64,000 bases of DNA, taken from positions 62,001-126,000 of the forward strand of contig JBDSQB010000005.1 of the NCBI GenBank assembly GCA_039930045.1. The letters are read 5' to 3'. The notes under the pieces were generated by a model. That model ran no database searches and was not told where the DNA came from. It saw nothing but the letters and a program-made list of their open reading frames with translations. This DNA comes from Chthoniobacterales bacterium (GTDB lineage Bacteria > Verrucomicrobiota > Verrucomicrobiia > Chthoniobacterales > DASVRZ01). This document shows positions 16,508-26,300 of this stretch, one piece after another (within the stretch, counting starts at the first letter, position 1; each line of letters opens with the position of its first letter). The translations under genes and the position numbers were made by a program.

Positions 16508-18466
16508 CTAGAGCCACTCCTTCAGCTTGTCGGCGAATTTGTTGTAAATGAAGCCGAGCGAGAGCAGAACCACGCCGAGAACAATGAAACTCAGGATCTG
16601 GAAAATGAGGTCGAGCCCCCAGATATCGTGCAGGAAAACACGCCCAATCGCCAGCGCCAGAACGCCGAAGCCGCAGAGCCGGTAAGTGCGTTCGCGAATG
16701 GCGAGCCCCAGACCAAGCGCGGCGGCTCCGATGAGGGCCCAGGCGAGGGTTTTTGGAAATGGGGAGCCACTAAAATCGAGCCAGCGGCTGATGACGGCGA
16801 CGAAAAGCGCAAAGAAAACAATCTGGCCGATGTGCCACGGATCGCGGGTCTTTTGATGCTGCCACCAATGGGTCAGGAACAGCAAAATCGCCAGCAGCGC
16901 GAGGAAGATTACGCCGATGATCGGAGTCTGACTCGTCTCTAATAGATATGGAACCGCGACGTTCAGGATCAGAAGCTGGCTCGTGCTGGATAATTCCGGC
17001 AAGCGAATCGCCCAGCCGAGGGCCAGCAGGAGAACCACCGCCGTCAGTTGTTCGGGAATGACTCCGAAATGGATCGGCAGAAGCAGGGAAAGTTTCCAGA
17101 CCGCCAGCGCGCAATAACCGACCGCGGGCAAGTTCCATGTCGATGGAGCTTTTTTCCAGTTTCGGCTCAGCCATCCATCGACGATCAGCAAACTGAAAAG
17201 CGCCCAACTGGTCACCGCATTGTTGGTGAAGTCGGTCGAAAACGCCAAGAGCGTCACCGCCCCGGCGCTGAGTTCGCGAATCCAGCCGTGGCGGCCATTC
17301 ATTCCGCAGAGCAAAACCGTCCCCTGGATGGTGAGCGCGAGCGTCAGTTGATCGCCATGCAACTCGGTCAGCAGCCCGTAAGTCAGCACGCCGAGGCCTT
17401 GCGCGAGATAGGCGCCATCAAGGAACAAATCGCCGCTCTCGCGCCGCCTGGCCAGCCAGGCGAGCAGGAGCAGAATCGCACCGAACCCGAGCGAAAAACG
17501 GCCCGTCCATTCCGGGTGCTGTGAGTGCAGCAGTTGGAAAACGAGACCGTAAAAGGCGGCATTGTTCACCGTCAGAAAGGGCGTTCTTTCCTTCGATGAA
17601 AACGCTTCCGCCCGACTCAGAAAAACGGCGGCGGTGAATAGAATCCAGTAGCCCAAAAGAAAACCGGCGGCGGGCCAGATCGCTTCCATCGGACGATCCC
17701 AGCGCCAGAAAATGTAGCTGCCGTAAGTCCCTGCGAGACTGAGAAAACTGACCATCGTCCAGCGATGACGCAGCAGAAAATAGACGGCGGCCCCGGTTAG
17801 AATCAGACTCGAATAGAGCGAAAACCAGCCCAGCGGATTGATCGCCGACGTGTAATAGGAGAGCAAAATCGCCGTCAGTGCCACCGATTGTGCCTGACGC
17901 TTTTCCGCGAGCCACACGACGACCGCGCCGATGCCGAGCAGCAAAAATCCGCCGACGAGCGGGTTGTCGATCACGTGCAACTGACGAACAAAAGTCGCGC
18001 CATACGTCGTGTAATAGATCAGCGCCGCGCCGCCTGCGAGGAGCACGCGACCGTAATTGCGCAGCGCCTCGGTGTTTTTTTCCAGCCGTGCGCCGAACCA
18101 CGCGAGTCCACCGCCGAGGAAATAAAGCACCGCCAGTTTCACCCACGGGCTGAGTTGGGGAAGGATGTGGTGATAGGCGTAATTGCCCAGAAAAACGAGG
18201 CCGGTGAGCAGGATGACGATCCCGATGCGCACCAGCCAGACGGTGCCGAGCTGGAACTCCCACGAGGGCTTCGCGACCGTTGACGGCGCGGCGGAAACCA
18301 CAGTCGAGTTAGGTATCAATGGAGCCGGGGCGCTCGCGACGGGCAGGGGAGGCGGCGATGCCGTTGTCAGCGTTTCTATCTTCCGATCCAGTGCGGCGAG
18401 CCGGAGTCGCAACTCGTTTTGTTCACGCAGAATGCCCTGCAACTCGTCCGGGGAAAGGTCTGCCAT
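16508..18466 (-). CDS. DUF2339 multi-pass membrane protein
   Basis: 652 residues from ATG at 18466 (MADLSPDELQG); another ATG three codons upstream is also possible. A short coiled-coil N-terminus (ELRLRLAALDRKIETL) and a proline/alanine linker precede about 18-20 hydrophobic helices that fill the rest, starting WLVRIGIVILLTGLVFLGNYAYH. This is the layout of DUF2339 'predicted membrane protein' genes (WLVRIGI.. after the linker is a family feature). The function is unknown in the family. It converges on acpP and shares its terminator region; deoC is divergent upstream. Confidence 0.85.
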   Translation of the reverse strand: MADLSPDELQGILREQNELRLRLAALDRKIETLTTASPPPLPVASAPAPLIPNSTVVSAAPSTVAKPSWEFQLGTVWLVRIGIVILLTGLVFLGNYAYHHILPQLSPWVKLAVLYFLGGGLAWFGARLEKNTEALRNYGRVLLAGGAALIYYTTYGATFVRQLHVIDNPLVGGFLLLGIGAVVVWLAEKRQAQSVALTAILLSYYTSAINPLGWFSLYSSLILTGAAVYFLLRHRWTMVSFLSLAGTYGSYIFWRWDRPMEAIWPAAGFLLGYWILFTAAVFLSRAEAFSSKERTPFLTVNNAAFYGLVFQLLHSQHPEWTGRFSLGFGAILLLLAWLARRRESGDLFLDGAYLAQGLGVLTYGLLTELHGDQLTLALTIQGTVLLCGMNGRHGWIRELSAGAVTLLAFSTDFTNNAVTSWALFSLLIVDGWLSRNWKKAPSTWNLPAVGYCALAVWKLSLLLPIHFGVIPEQLTAVVLLLALGWAIRLPELSSTSQLLILNVAVPYLLETSQTPIIGVIFLALLAILLFLTHWWQHQKTRDPWHIGQIVFFALFVAVISRWLDFSGSPFPKTLAWALIGAAALGLGLAIRERTYRLCGFGVLALAIGRVFLHDIWGLDLIFQILSFIVLGVVLLSLGFIYNKFADKLKEWL

Positions 18467-18543
18467 ACGGCCCATCTTAACAGCTTTTGAACAGATTTGG
18501 AGAAACGTTTGCACGGCTTCTCCAATCTGGCTATTTTAACCGC

Positions 18544-19473
18544 ATGAGTGTGGTCCCCCTCCTGCGCAAACTAAGTGAAGTCGGTCCCGTGGACCAAGTC
18601 GGAATCGAGGAGAGGGTCGCCAAGTTCACCACGCGCAGCATCAAGAAAAAGTCGAAGCTCTGGGGGCTGATGCGCGCCGTCACGATGGTCGATCTAACCA
18701 CACTGGAGGGCAAGGACACGCCGGGAAAAGTCATTTCGTTGTGTCACAAAGCGCTCACGCCGTCGGATGATCGCGACGTGCCGCCCGCCGCCGCTATCTG
18801 CGTTTATCCCGCGATGGTGAAGCACGCACGGAAGGAGCTAGGAGCTGTCAGTCCGGTGCGAATCGCCTCGGTTGCGACCGCATTTCCGTCGGGTCAGAGT
18901 CCGCTCAAACTCCGCTTGGAAGAAGTGAAACGCGCGGTCGGCGATGGGGCGGACGAGATCGACATGGTGATTAATCGCGGCCTTTTTCTTTCCGGCCAAT
19001 ATCACGCGATGCAGGACGAAATCGTGGCCGTCGTCGAGGTCTGCGGCGAGGCGACTTTGAAAGTGATCCTGGAGGTCGGCGAATTGGAAACTTATGACCA
19101 CGTGCGCGTCGCGTCGTTTCTGGCGATGGAGGCGATTCGCGAGGGAGATTTCATCAAGACGAGCACGGGAAAAGTGACCGTGAACGCCACGCTCGCCAAC
19201 ACGCAGGTGATGTTGGAAGCGATCCGCGATTACTATCTGAATACGGGCCGCGCCATTTCGATGAAACCCGCCGGCGGCATTCGTACGGCGAAGCAGGCAC
19301 TGCATTTTCTCGTCGCGGTGAAAGAGACGCTCGGCGACGAATGGCTAAATAACTCGCGCTACCGTTTCGGAGCCAGCGCCCTGCTCAACGACCTCGTTCG
19401 CCAGATCAGTAAGGAACGCACCGGTGCCTATCAGGCCCCGTGGTATTTCTCCGAGGCCGCCACCGCTTACTAA
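18544..19473 (+). CDS. deoC: Deoxyribose-phosphate aldolase
   Basis: 309 residues from ATG at 18544. A class I aldolase that splits 2-deoxyribose-5-phosphate into glyceraldehyde-3-phosphate and acetaldehyde. Visible family motifs are DLTTLEG (LDxT-like strand 1), AAICVYPAMV, ASVATAFPSGQ, GADEIDMVINRG, LKVILEVGEL and the Schiff-base lysine in DFIKTSTGK. KPAGGIRT forms the phosphate-binding end. The protein is longer than E. coli DeoC (about 260), with extra N- and C-terminal segments. Seven bases separate it from the aldehyde dehydrogenase gene, which suggests that the acetaldehyde or another aldehyde is oxidised by the next gene products. Confidence 0.93.
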   Translation: MSVVPLLRKLSEVGPVDQVGIEERVAKFTTRSIKKKSKLWGLMRAVTMVDLTTLEGKDTPGKVISLCHKALTPSDDRDVPPAAAICVYPAMVKHARKELGAVSPVRIASVATAFPSGQSPLKLRLEEVKRAVGDGADEIDMVINRGLFLSGQYHAMQDEIVAVVEVCGEATLKVILEVGELETYDHVRVASFLAMEAIREGDFIKTSTGKVTVNATLANTQVMLEAIRDYYLNTGRAISMKPAGGIRTAKQALHFLVAVKETLGDEWLNNSRYRFGASALLNDLVRQISKERTGAYQAPWYFSEAATAY

Positions 19474-19480
19474 CATTCCT

Positions 19481-21016
19481 ATGAAAGTCAAAGAACGCCG
19501 CGCCAGCAAACCCTCCAAGGCTCCAGCGCCTCCGCAGTCGGCCACCAAACCTAACAAAAACGGAGCCGCGCTCATTTTTGGCGACCTGTGGGAGTACGAT
19601 CCCGCTCCAGAAACTGCCGACCCGAAAATCAAAGCGGATTACCCGCTCTTTATCGACGGGAAATTCGTTCCGCCAAAGGGTGGAAAATCTTTCGCCTCTA
19701 TCAACCCAGCGACGGAAAAAAAGATAGCTAACATTGCCTTGGCTGGAGCCGCCGATGTGGATGATGCCTATCAAGCCGCCAAGCGCGCCTACGACAAAAC
19801 CTGGGGCAAAATGCCTGGCCGTGAGCGTGGCAAATATCTCTTTCGCATCGCACGTCTGCTGCAGGATCGCGCCCGGGAATTTGCCGTAGCCGAGACCATC
19901 GACGGCGGCAAGCCGATCAAGGAGTCGCGCGACTTCGACGTGCCGACCGCTGCGGCACATTTCTTCTATCACGCAGGCTGGGCCGACAAGCTGGCCTATG
20001 CGATTCCTGCGCATAAAATCGAGCCGCTCGGAGTCGTCGGCCAAGTCATTCCCTGGAACTTCCCGCTGCTGATGTTAGCATGGAAGCTGGGCCCGGCTCT
20101 GGCCGCTGGAAATACCGTGGTGCTGAAACCATCGGAAACGACTTCCATTACGGCGATGAAACTGGCGGAGGTTTTGCAGGAAGCCGATCTGCCGCCGGGG
20201 GTTGTTAACTTCGTCACGGGCGCAGGCGAAACTGGGTCAGCGCTGGTGAATCATCCGCTGGCTGCGAAGATTGCTTTCACCGGCTCGACCGATGTTGGCA
20301 AACTCATCATTCGCCAACTCGCAGGTTCTGGAAAAAAGCTAACCATGGAGTTGGGCGGCAAGGCGGCAAACATCGTCTTTGAAGACGCTCCCATCGATCA
20401 GGCCGTCGAAGGTGTGGTCAATGGTATTTTCTTCAACCAAGGCCATGTCTGTTGCGCGGGCAGTCGATTGTTAGTCCAGGAATCCATAGCAGAGTTGTTT
20501 ATCGAAAAACTGCGCCGTCGCATCGACGTTTTGCGCGTCGGAGATCCGCTGGACAAGAACACCGATGTCGGCGCGATCAATTCCAAGGAACAACTAGGCC
20601 GGATCACTGAGCTGGTTAATCATGGAGTCATGGAAGGTGCCGATCTCTACCAATCTTCCTGCAAACTGCCGAGCCAGGGATATTATTTTAAGCCGACCCT
20701 GCTCAGCAACGTCACGCAAAGTCACCGCGTGGCGCGCGAGGAAATTTTCGGTCCCGTGCTATCCATTCTCACCTTTCGCACGCCCGAGGAAGCCATCGAA
20801 AAAGCTAACAATACGGCCTACGGACTTTCCGCTGGCGTGTGGACAGACAAGGGCTCGCGCATTTTGAAAATGGCGGCCTCCATTCAAGCCGGAGTCGTCT
20901 GGGCGAATACCTTCAACAAATTCGATCCCGCGTCGCCTTTCGGCGGCTACAAGGAGTCCGGTTTCGGCCGCGAAGGTGGTCGCCAGGGATTGTTCGATTA
21001 CGTCAAAATATCATGA
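19481..21016 (+). CDS. Aldehyde dehydrogenase (catalytic half of an ALDH16-like pair)
   Basis: 511 residues from ATG at 19481. An NAD(P)-dependent aldehyde dehydrogenase with every key element: PWNFPLLMLAWKLGPALAAGN with the oxyanion Asn, FTGSTDVGKLI for cofactor binding, general-base Glu in TMELGGKAANIVFED, catalytic Cys in FFNQGHVCCAGSRL, and EEIFGPVLSI plus PFGGYKESGFGREGG at the C-terminal end. A lysine/alanine/proline-rich N-terminal extension of about 25 residues precedes the fold. Its stop overlaps the next start (ATGA). The deoC neighbour and the partner gene suggest the ALDH16 group. The true substrate cannot be read from the sequence. Confidence 0.93.
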   Translation: MKVKERRASKPSKAPAPPQSATKPNKNGAALIFGDLWEYDPAPETADPKIKADYPLFIDGKFVPPKGGKSFASINPATEKKIANIALAGAADVDDAYQAAKRAYDKTWGKMPGRERGKYLFRIARLLQDRAREFAVAETIDGGKPIKESRDFDVPTAAAHFFYHAGWADKLAYAIPAHKIEPLGVVGQVIPWNFPLLMLAWKLGPALAAGNTVVLKPSETTSITAMKLAEVLQEADLPPGVVNFVTGAGETGSALVNHPLAAKIAFTGSTDVGKLIIRQLAGSGKKLTMELGGKAANIVFEDAPIDQAVEGVVNGIFFNQGHVCCAGSRLLVQESIAELFIEKLRRRIDVLRVGDPLDKNTDVGAINSKEQLGRITELVNHGVMEGADLYQSSCKLPSQGYYFKPTLLSNVTQSHRVAREEIFGPVLSILTFRTPEEAIEKANNTAYGLSAGVWTDKGSRILKMAASIQAGVVWANTFNKFDPASPFGGYKESGFGREGGRQGLFDYVKIS

Positions 21017-21873
21017 GCCGTCTAGCTATTACCAAAACCCCCAAAGCCTATGTCGGTGGCGCGTTTATCCGCTCCGAAAGTGGACGCGTGTTTCCGATTC
21101 AGGAAACCGAAACCAAGTCATTCTTTGCTAACATCCCGCAATGCACTCGCAAAGATCTCCGCAATGCCGTTGAGAGCGCAGCCAAAGCGGGCGCGGGTTG
21201 GGCTGCAAGGACTCCTTACAATCGCGGGCAGATACTTTATCGCCTCGGAGAAATGATCGAGGCGCGTTCTTCGGAAATGGTGGAGGCGCTCACCCATACG
21301 TCTGCAACTCCGATGGCCGCCGCGAAGGACGAGGTTGGCAGGACGATTGACCTGATTGTTCATTTTGCCGGCTGGGCGGACAAATACGATCAAGTGTTGG
21401 GAAACTCTAACACCGTTGCCGCGCCGTATTTCAACTTCACGATCAGTGAGCCCTCCGGCGTGATCGGGATCATCGCGCCGGATGCGCCAGCGTTGTTAGG
21501 TTTGATCGCACAGGTGATGCCAGCGATTGTTAGTGGCAACTCGGTGGTCGCGCTTGCATCCGAGTTAGCCCCTTATCCGGCCATCGTGTTAGGAGAAATG
21601 CTGGCCACTTCCGATCTGCCGGGTGGTGTGGTGAATATCATCACGGGTTTCCGGCAGGAACTGGTCGATACCTTTGCAACTCACACGCATTTGCGTGGGC
21701 TTGATGCGAGCGTGAATCAAGAGCAGGCGGTCAAGTTGGAAGTCGGCGGCGCGAGCAGTGTGAAGCGCGTGAAAATACGCAATGCCGACGGAGCTTGGGC
21801 GGACTCAGTGGGATTGCACGACATTCGGAGTTTCATCGAATTCAAAACGGTCTGGCACCCGGTCGGAATTTGA
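21013..21873 (+). CDS. Aldehyde dehydrogenase-like protein lacking the catalytic domain
   Basis: 286 residues, ATG overlapping the previous stop by 4 bases. The N-terminal two-thirds follow the cofactor-binding half of an aldehyde dehydrogenase: KAYVGGAFIRSESGR, then ISEPSGVIGIIAPDAPALLGL, then LPGGVVNIITG. The segment with catalytic Cys and Glu is missing, and the end is FIEFKTVWHPVGI. Standard enzymes are about 480-500 residues. In ALDH16 proteins a catalytic ALDH is fused to just such a non-catalytic second half, for a total near 800; here the two genes add up to 797. I infer a structural partner of the upstream enzyme. It could instead be a decaying duplicate, but the clean coupling argues against that. 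Confidence 0.8.
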   Translation: MSRLAITKTPKAYVGGAFIRSESGRVFPIQETETKSFFANIPQCTRKDLRNAVESAAKAGAGWAARTPYNRGQILYRLGEMIEARSSEMVEALTHTSATPMAAAKDEVGRTIDLIVHFAGWADKYDQVLGNSNTVAAPYFNFTISEPSGVIGIIAPDAPALLGLIAQVMPAIVSGNSVVALASELAPYPAIVLGEMLATSDLPGGVVNIITGFRQELVDTFATHTHLRGLDASVNQEQAVKLEVGGASSVKRVKIRNADGAWADSVGLHDIRSFIEFKTVWHPVGI

Positions 21874-21930
21874 GTGTTATCTAATCTGAGGAAGATTGAA
21901 CAACCTCTCCAGATACCAGTCTTACTCCGC

Positions 21931-22518
21931 ATGAAACCATCCCGCTTCTTCTCCGTTTTCGCCGCGTCGCTTGTTTTTGCCCTCACCGCGCAGGCGGGCG
22001 AGGTTTACAACTTCGATCCGAATCACTCGACCATCGGCTTCAAGATTCGCCACCTTTTCAGCGATGTCTCAGGCCGTTTCAATGAGTTCAGCGGGAATGT
22101 GAATGTGGACGCGGAAAAGCCGGAGAATTCGGTCGTGGATGTTACCATTCAGACCAAGTCGATCGACACCGCCAATGCCAAACGCGACGGGCATCTGCGC
22201 AGCGCAGATTTCTTTAACGTGGAGAAAAATCCCACGATGACTTTCAAGAGCAAAAAAGTTGTTCTGACGGGTGAAAAATCCGCCACGGTCACCGGCGATT
22301 TGACTCTCAATGGAGTGACCAAGGAAGTGCCGCTGACCGTTACCTTTCTCGGCAAGGGCAAAGGGATGGACGGCAAGGAAGTGACCGGCTGGAGCGCCAC
22401 CGGTGAGTTGAATCGAACTGAGTTTGGCCTCACTTGGAACAAGGCGGTCGAAGGCACCCAGATGGTGGGCGACACCGTGAAAGTAGAGATTCAAATCGAG
22501 GCCCACGCGGCGAAATAG
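21931..22518 (+). CDS. YceI-family periplasmic lipid-binding-type protein
   Basis: 195 residues from ATG at 21931. A signal peptide MKPSRFFSVFAASLVFALTA ends at AQA-G. The mature part is a YceI lipocalin-like barrel: YNFDPNHSTIGFKIRHLFSD, then NSVVDVTIQTKSIDT, then SADFFNVEKNPTMTFKS and the closing NRTEFGLTWN. Family members bind isoprenoid or other amphiphilic ligands in the periplasm; the ligand here is unknown. The chosen start gives a perfect signal peptide, and an in-frame upstream start would not. It converges with the Lrp-type regulator gene 2 bases away. Confidence 0.9.
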   Translation: MKPSRFFSVFAASLVFALTAQAGEVYNFDPNHSTIGFKIRHLFSDVSGRFNEFSGNVNVDAEKPENSVVDVTIQTKSIDTANAKRDGHLRSADFFNVEKNPTMTFKSKKVVLTGEKSATVTGDLTLNGVTKEVPLTVTFLGKGKGMDGKEVTGWSATGELNRTEFGLTWNKAVEGTQMVGDTVKVEIQIEAHAAK

Positions 22519-22520
22519 CG

Positions 22521-23108
22521 TCAGGCTTGCTGCCCCACGAAGATGGCCTCATCGGGCCAGTCTTTGCGAATGAAGCCTGCCTCCATGTTCACGAGTGGAA
22601 GATAATTTCGCATGATGCGGATCGGCGAGAGCAGGCGCATGGTGGAGATTTGCTCGATGGAATCCGGCCCGTGGTTTTTGAGCAGGCTGGGGATGATTTT
22701 TTCCTGAAACGTCTCCACGATTTCGCGATCGGTCTGGCCTTCGATGACCATGAGCAGAGCGAGTTTGCCGTCGATCTCGGCGATGTGACTTTCAAAAATC
22801 AGTTCGGTGAAGATCGTCCGCACATTGGTTTCCTGGCGGATGTCGTCGAGAATCTGCCGAAGCGTGATTCCGACGCGAAATTGCACGGTATAGAGATGAC
22901 GTGCCTGGAACTGGCCGTTGCCGTTTTCCGAGAGATCGATCTGGGTGTGATAGGAAATGGTGCCGGCCTCCTCTAGGCGTTGACGCTTGCGGTTCACCGT
23001 GCGGACATTCACGCCAGTCGTCTCGGAAATGGCCGTGTCGGATTGGCGCGGGTCGCGAACGAGCTGACGGATAATCAAAACTTCCTGTTCATCGAAGGGG
23101 GTCATCAT
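22521..23108 (-). CDS. Lrp/AsnC-type transcription regulator
   Basis: 195 residues. The N-terminal winged helix-turn-helix has DEQEVLIIRQLVRDPRQSDTA (helix 1-2) and the recognition helix in TGVNVRTVNRKRQRLEEAGTI. The rest fits an alpha/beta ligand-sensing domain but is longer and more divergent than a standard RAM domain. Lrp-type proteins bind amino acids and control nitrogen and amino-acid metabolism. The gene is divergent from gltB with a 192-base region between them that carries an inverted repeat, so control of glutamate synthase is the natural guess. A start one codon later (MTPFDEQ) is equally possible. Confidence 0.78.
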   Translation of the reverse strand: MMTPFDEQEVLIIRQLVRDPRQSDTAISETTGVNVRTVNRKRQRLEEAGTISYHTQIDLSENGNGQFQARHLYTVQFRVGITLRQILDDIRQETNVRTIFTELIFESHIAEIDGKLALLMVIEGQTDREIVETFQEKIIPSLLKNHGPDSIEQISTMRLLSPIRIMRNYLPLVNMEAGFIRKDWPDEAIFVGQQA

Positions 23109-23164
23109 GTGGTAATGGGAAAAGACTCATCCTTGCTGAAAAATGTCTTAAAACAAGCATAATC

Positions 23165-23189
23165 TGTCCAGAATGTAGCTCTTTGGACA
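23165..23189. promoter_or_regulatory. Inverted repeat in the lrp-gltB divergent region
   Basis: TGTCCA at 23165-23170 and TGGACA at 23184-23189 form a perfect 6-bp inverted repeat with 13 bases between. Its centre-to-centre distance of 19 bases would put both arms on roughly the same DNA face. It lies between the divergent Lrp-type regulator and gltB starts, so an operator for that regulator is plausible. No experimental or comparative support is available here. Confidence 0.45.
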
Positions 23190-23300
23190 AAAAGGCTCAG
23201 AATTCCGTCAAAAAAATAACTCTTGAAGGGAATATTTCCTATTGTCAGCCCCGGGCAACATCCGGTAAGTTACCGCCCGCAACCAGCCAGCTCCATTACC

Positions 23301-26300
23301 ATGAGACTCGACCAAAACGCCTTTGATATCGCTGCCGCCCATCGTGGGTCACTTTATCGTCCTGAAAATGAACACGACGCGTGCGGCGTCGGCCTGATCG
23401 CGGCCATCGATGGAAAACGCTCCAACTCGATTTTGCGCCATGGTCTGACTTCGATTTGCCGCCTGGCGCATCGCGGAGCGGTGGATGCCGACGAGAAAAC
23501 GGGCGACGGAGCGGGAGTGCTGACGCAGCTTCCCTACAAGCTTTTTCGCCGCGAACTCACGAAACTGGGACATCAACTTTACAAGGATGACGACCTTGCC
23601 ATCGGAGTAATTTTCTTCCCGCACGACAACGCTTATCAGCAGGAGCGCGCGCGTGAGATCATTGAAGAAGTCGTTGAAAAACGCGGCCTCTTTCTCTTCG
23701 GCTGGCGCGAGGTGCCGATCAACACGCACGTCCTCGGCACAAAAGCAGCGAGCACTTTGCCGCAGATCGAGCACGTCATGATGGGCCGGGCGGATGACAT
23801 GGATTCGGAGGAATTCGAGCGCCGCCTCTTTCTGGCCCGCAACGAAATCGAGAAAATCGCCGCCACTGACGGCATAAAGAATTTCTACATTCCGTCGTTT
23901 TCCTCGCGGACGATTTCCTACAAAGGGCTGCTGATTTCGCCCTCACTCGAGAAGTTTTTCAAGGATCTCTCCGACCCGGATTACGAGACGTCGATCTGCG
24001 TTTACCATCAGCGTTACAGCACGAACACCTTCCCGACATGGTCGCTTGGCCAGCCGTTCCGCATGTTGGCGCACAATGGCGAGATCAACACCGTGCGCGG
24101 CAACCGCAACTGGATGCACGCCCGCGAAGCCGAGCTCACCGCCGATTTCTGGGGTGCCGACATCGACTTGCTGAAACCCATCATTCAGCCGGGCGGTAGC
24201 GATTCTGCGAGTCTCGACAATGCGCTGGAAGTGCTCGTGCATTCGGGTCGCAGCCTCTTGCACGTAATGAAAATGCTCGTGCCGCCCGCCTGGCGAAGCG
24301 AGCCAGAGATGTCGCCTGAAATGACGGCGTTTTACCAGTATCACCGCTGTCTGAACGAGCCTTGGGATGGACCCGCCGCGCTCGTTTTCACGGATGGCTT
24401 GATTGCTGGTGCGTGCCTCGACCGCAACGGCCTGCGTCCGGCCCGCTATAAAATTACCAAGGACAACGTCTTCCACCTCGGCTCCGAAGTGGGTTGCGCG
24501 GATATTGACGACGCCAAGGTCATCGAAAAAGGCCGTCTCGCTCCCGGTGAAATGCTCGCCATTGACACTGTTTCCGGGAAACTCCTGCGCGAGAAAGACA
24601 TTCAGGCCACGCTTTCCACGCGCCAGCCTTACGGCAAATGGATCGCGGACAATCTTGTAGACCTCGCCTCTATTTCGCCCGGTCCAGTGACTGTGCCGAG
24701 CGATGAAATCGACATCCTCTCGCTCACCCAAAAGCAGATTTCCTTCGGCTACACGTCCGAGGAACTCGACTTCATTCTCAAACCCATGCTCAAGGAAGGC
24801 GCTGAGGGCATTGGCTCGATGGGCGACGATACGCCTCTCGCCGTCCTGTCGCTCCAGCCGCGTCTGCTTTACACGTATTTCAGCCAGCTTTTTGCCCAGG
24901 TTACGAATCCGCCGATTGACCCGATTCGCGAGAAACTCGTGATGTCTCTAGCCACCATTCTCGGGTGGCGTCGCAATCTTTTGGGAGAAACGCCGGAGCA
25001 CTCGAAGCTCATCGAATCCGCCAGTCCGATCCTGCTCGATCACGAATTGGAGACGCTGAAAAATCTCAACGACCCCGACCACAAACTCGTCACGTTGCAG
25101 ACCGTCTGGCCTGCGAACGAAGGCGCGGATGGCCTTGAGAACGCTGTAACTCGACTCTGCGCCGAAGCCGAGGCCGCTGTGGACTCGGGTGCGCGGATGA
25201 TCAATTTGTCCGACCGCAACGTGGACGCAGAGAATGTCGGCATTCCGATGCTGCTCGCCGTCGGCGCGATTCATTTTCATCTCACCAACGTCGGCAAACG
25301 CATGAAGGCCAGCATCTTATGCGAGACCGGCGAAGCGCGCGATGTGCATCAAGTCGCCTGCCTTATCGGCTACGGAGCCAGTTCCGTGAATCCGTATCTG
25401 GGTTTTGAAACCATCCGGGAAATGATTGAAAAAGCTCCCGCCGACACGCTCCCGGATTACGCGACCGCAGTTAAAAATTACCAGGGCGCTCTCGACAAGG
25501 GCTTGCTCAAGATCATGTCGAAAATGGGCATCTCGCTCATCAGCTCCTATCGCGGCGCGCAGATTTTCGAGGCCATCGGCATCTCGTCGGCGGTCATTAA
25601 GAAATGTTTCACCGGCACCTCGTCGCAGGTCGAGGGCATCGGCTACAAGGAAATTGCCGTCGAAAGCCTTACCCGCCATCAACTCGCCTTTGGCGAAGCC
25701 GTTCCTCAAGAACCAGCCAAGCCGCAAACGCTCGGCGACCCCGGTTATTATCGTTTCCGTCGCAACGGCGAAATTCACGCCATCAATCCGCCGGTCATCA
25801 AGAACTTCCACACCTTCGTCAAAACCGGCAGCGCATCCGACTACAAGGCGTATGTGCAGGCCGTGCTCGCCTCATCGCCGCACTCGTTGCGCAACATGCT
25901 CGCCTTCGTTCCGGCGAAAACGGGCCCCGTTCCGATCGAAGAAGTCGAGTCCATCGAGGACATCCGCCGCCGGTTCACCACCGCTGGCATGTCGCTCGGT
26001 GCGCTCAGCCCCGAGGCTCACGAATGTCTCGCCATCGCGATGAACCAAATCGGAGGCAAATCCAACTCCGGCGAGGGCGGCGAAGACCCCGAGCGGTTCA
26101 CCCGCCGCGCCAATGGCGACCTCGCCAACAGCGCGATCAAGCAAGTCGCCGCCGGACGTTTCGGCGTCAACGCCGCTTACCTCGCCAGCGCGAAGGAAAT
26201 CGAAATCAAAATGGCCCAGGGCGCGAAGCCCGGCGAAGGCGGCCAATTGCCCGGTCACAAAGTCACCGTGATGATCGCCAAGCTCCGCAAAACGGTGGTC

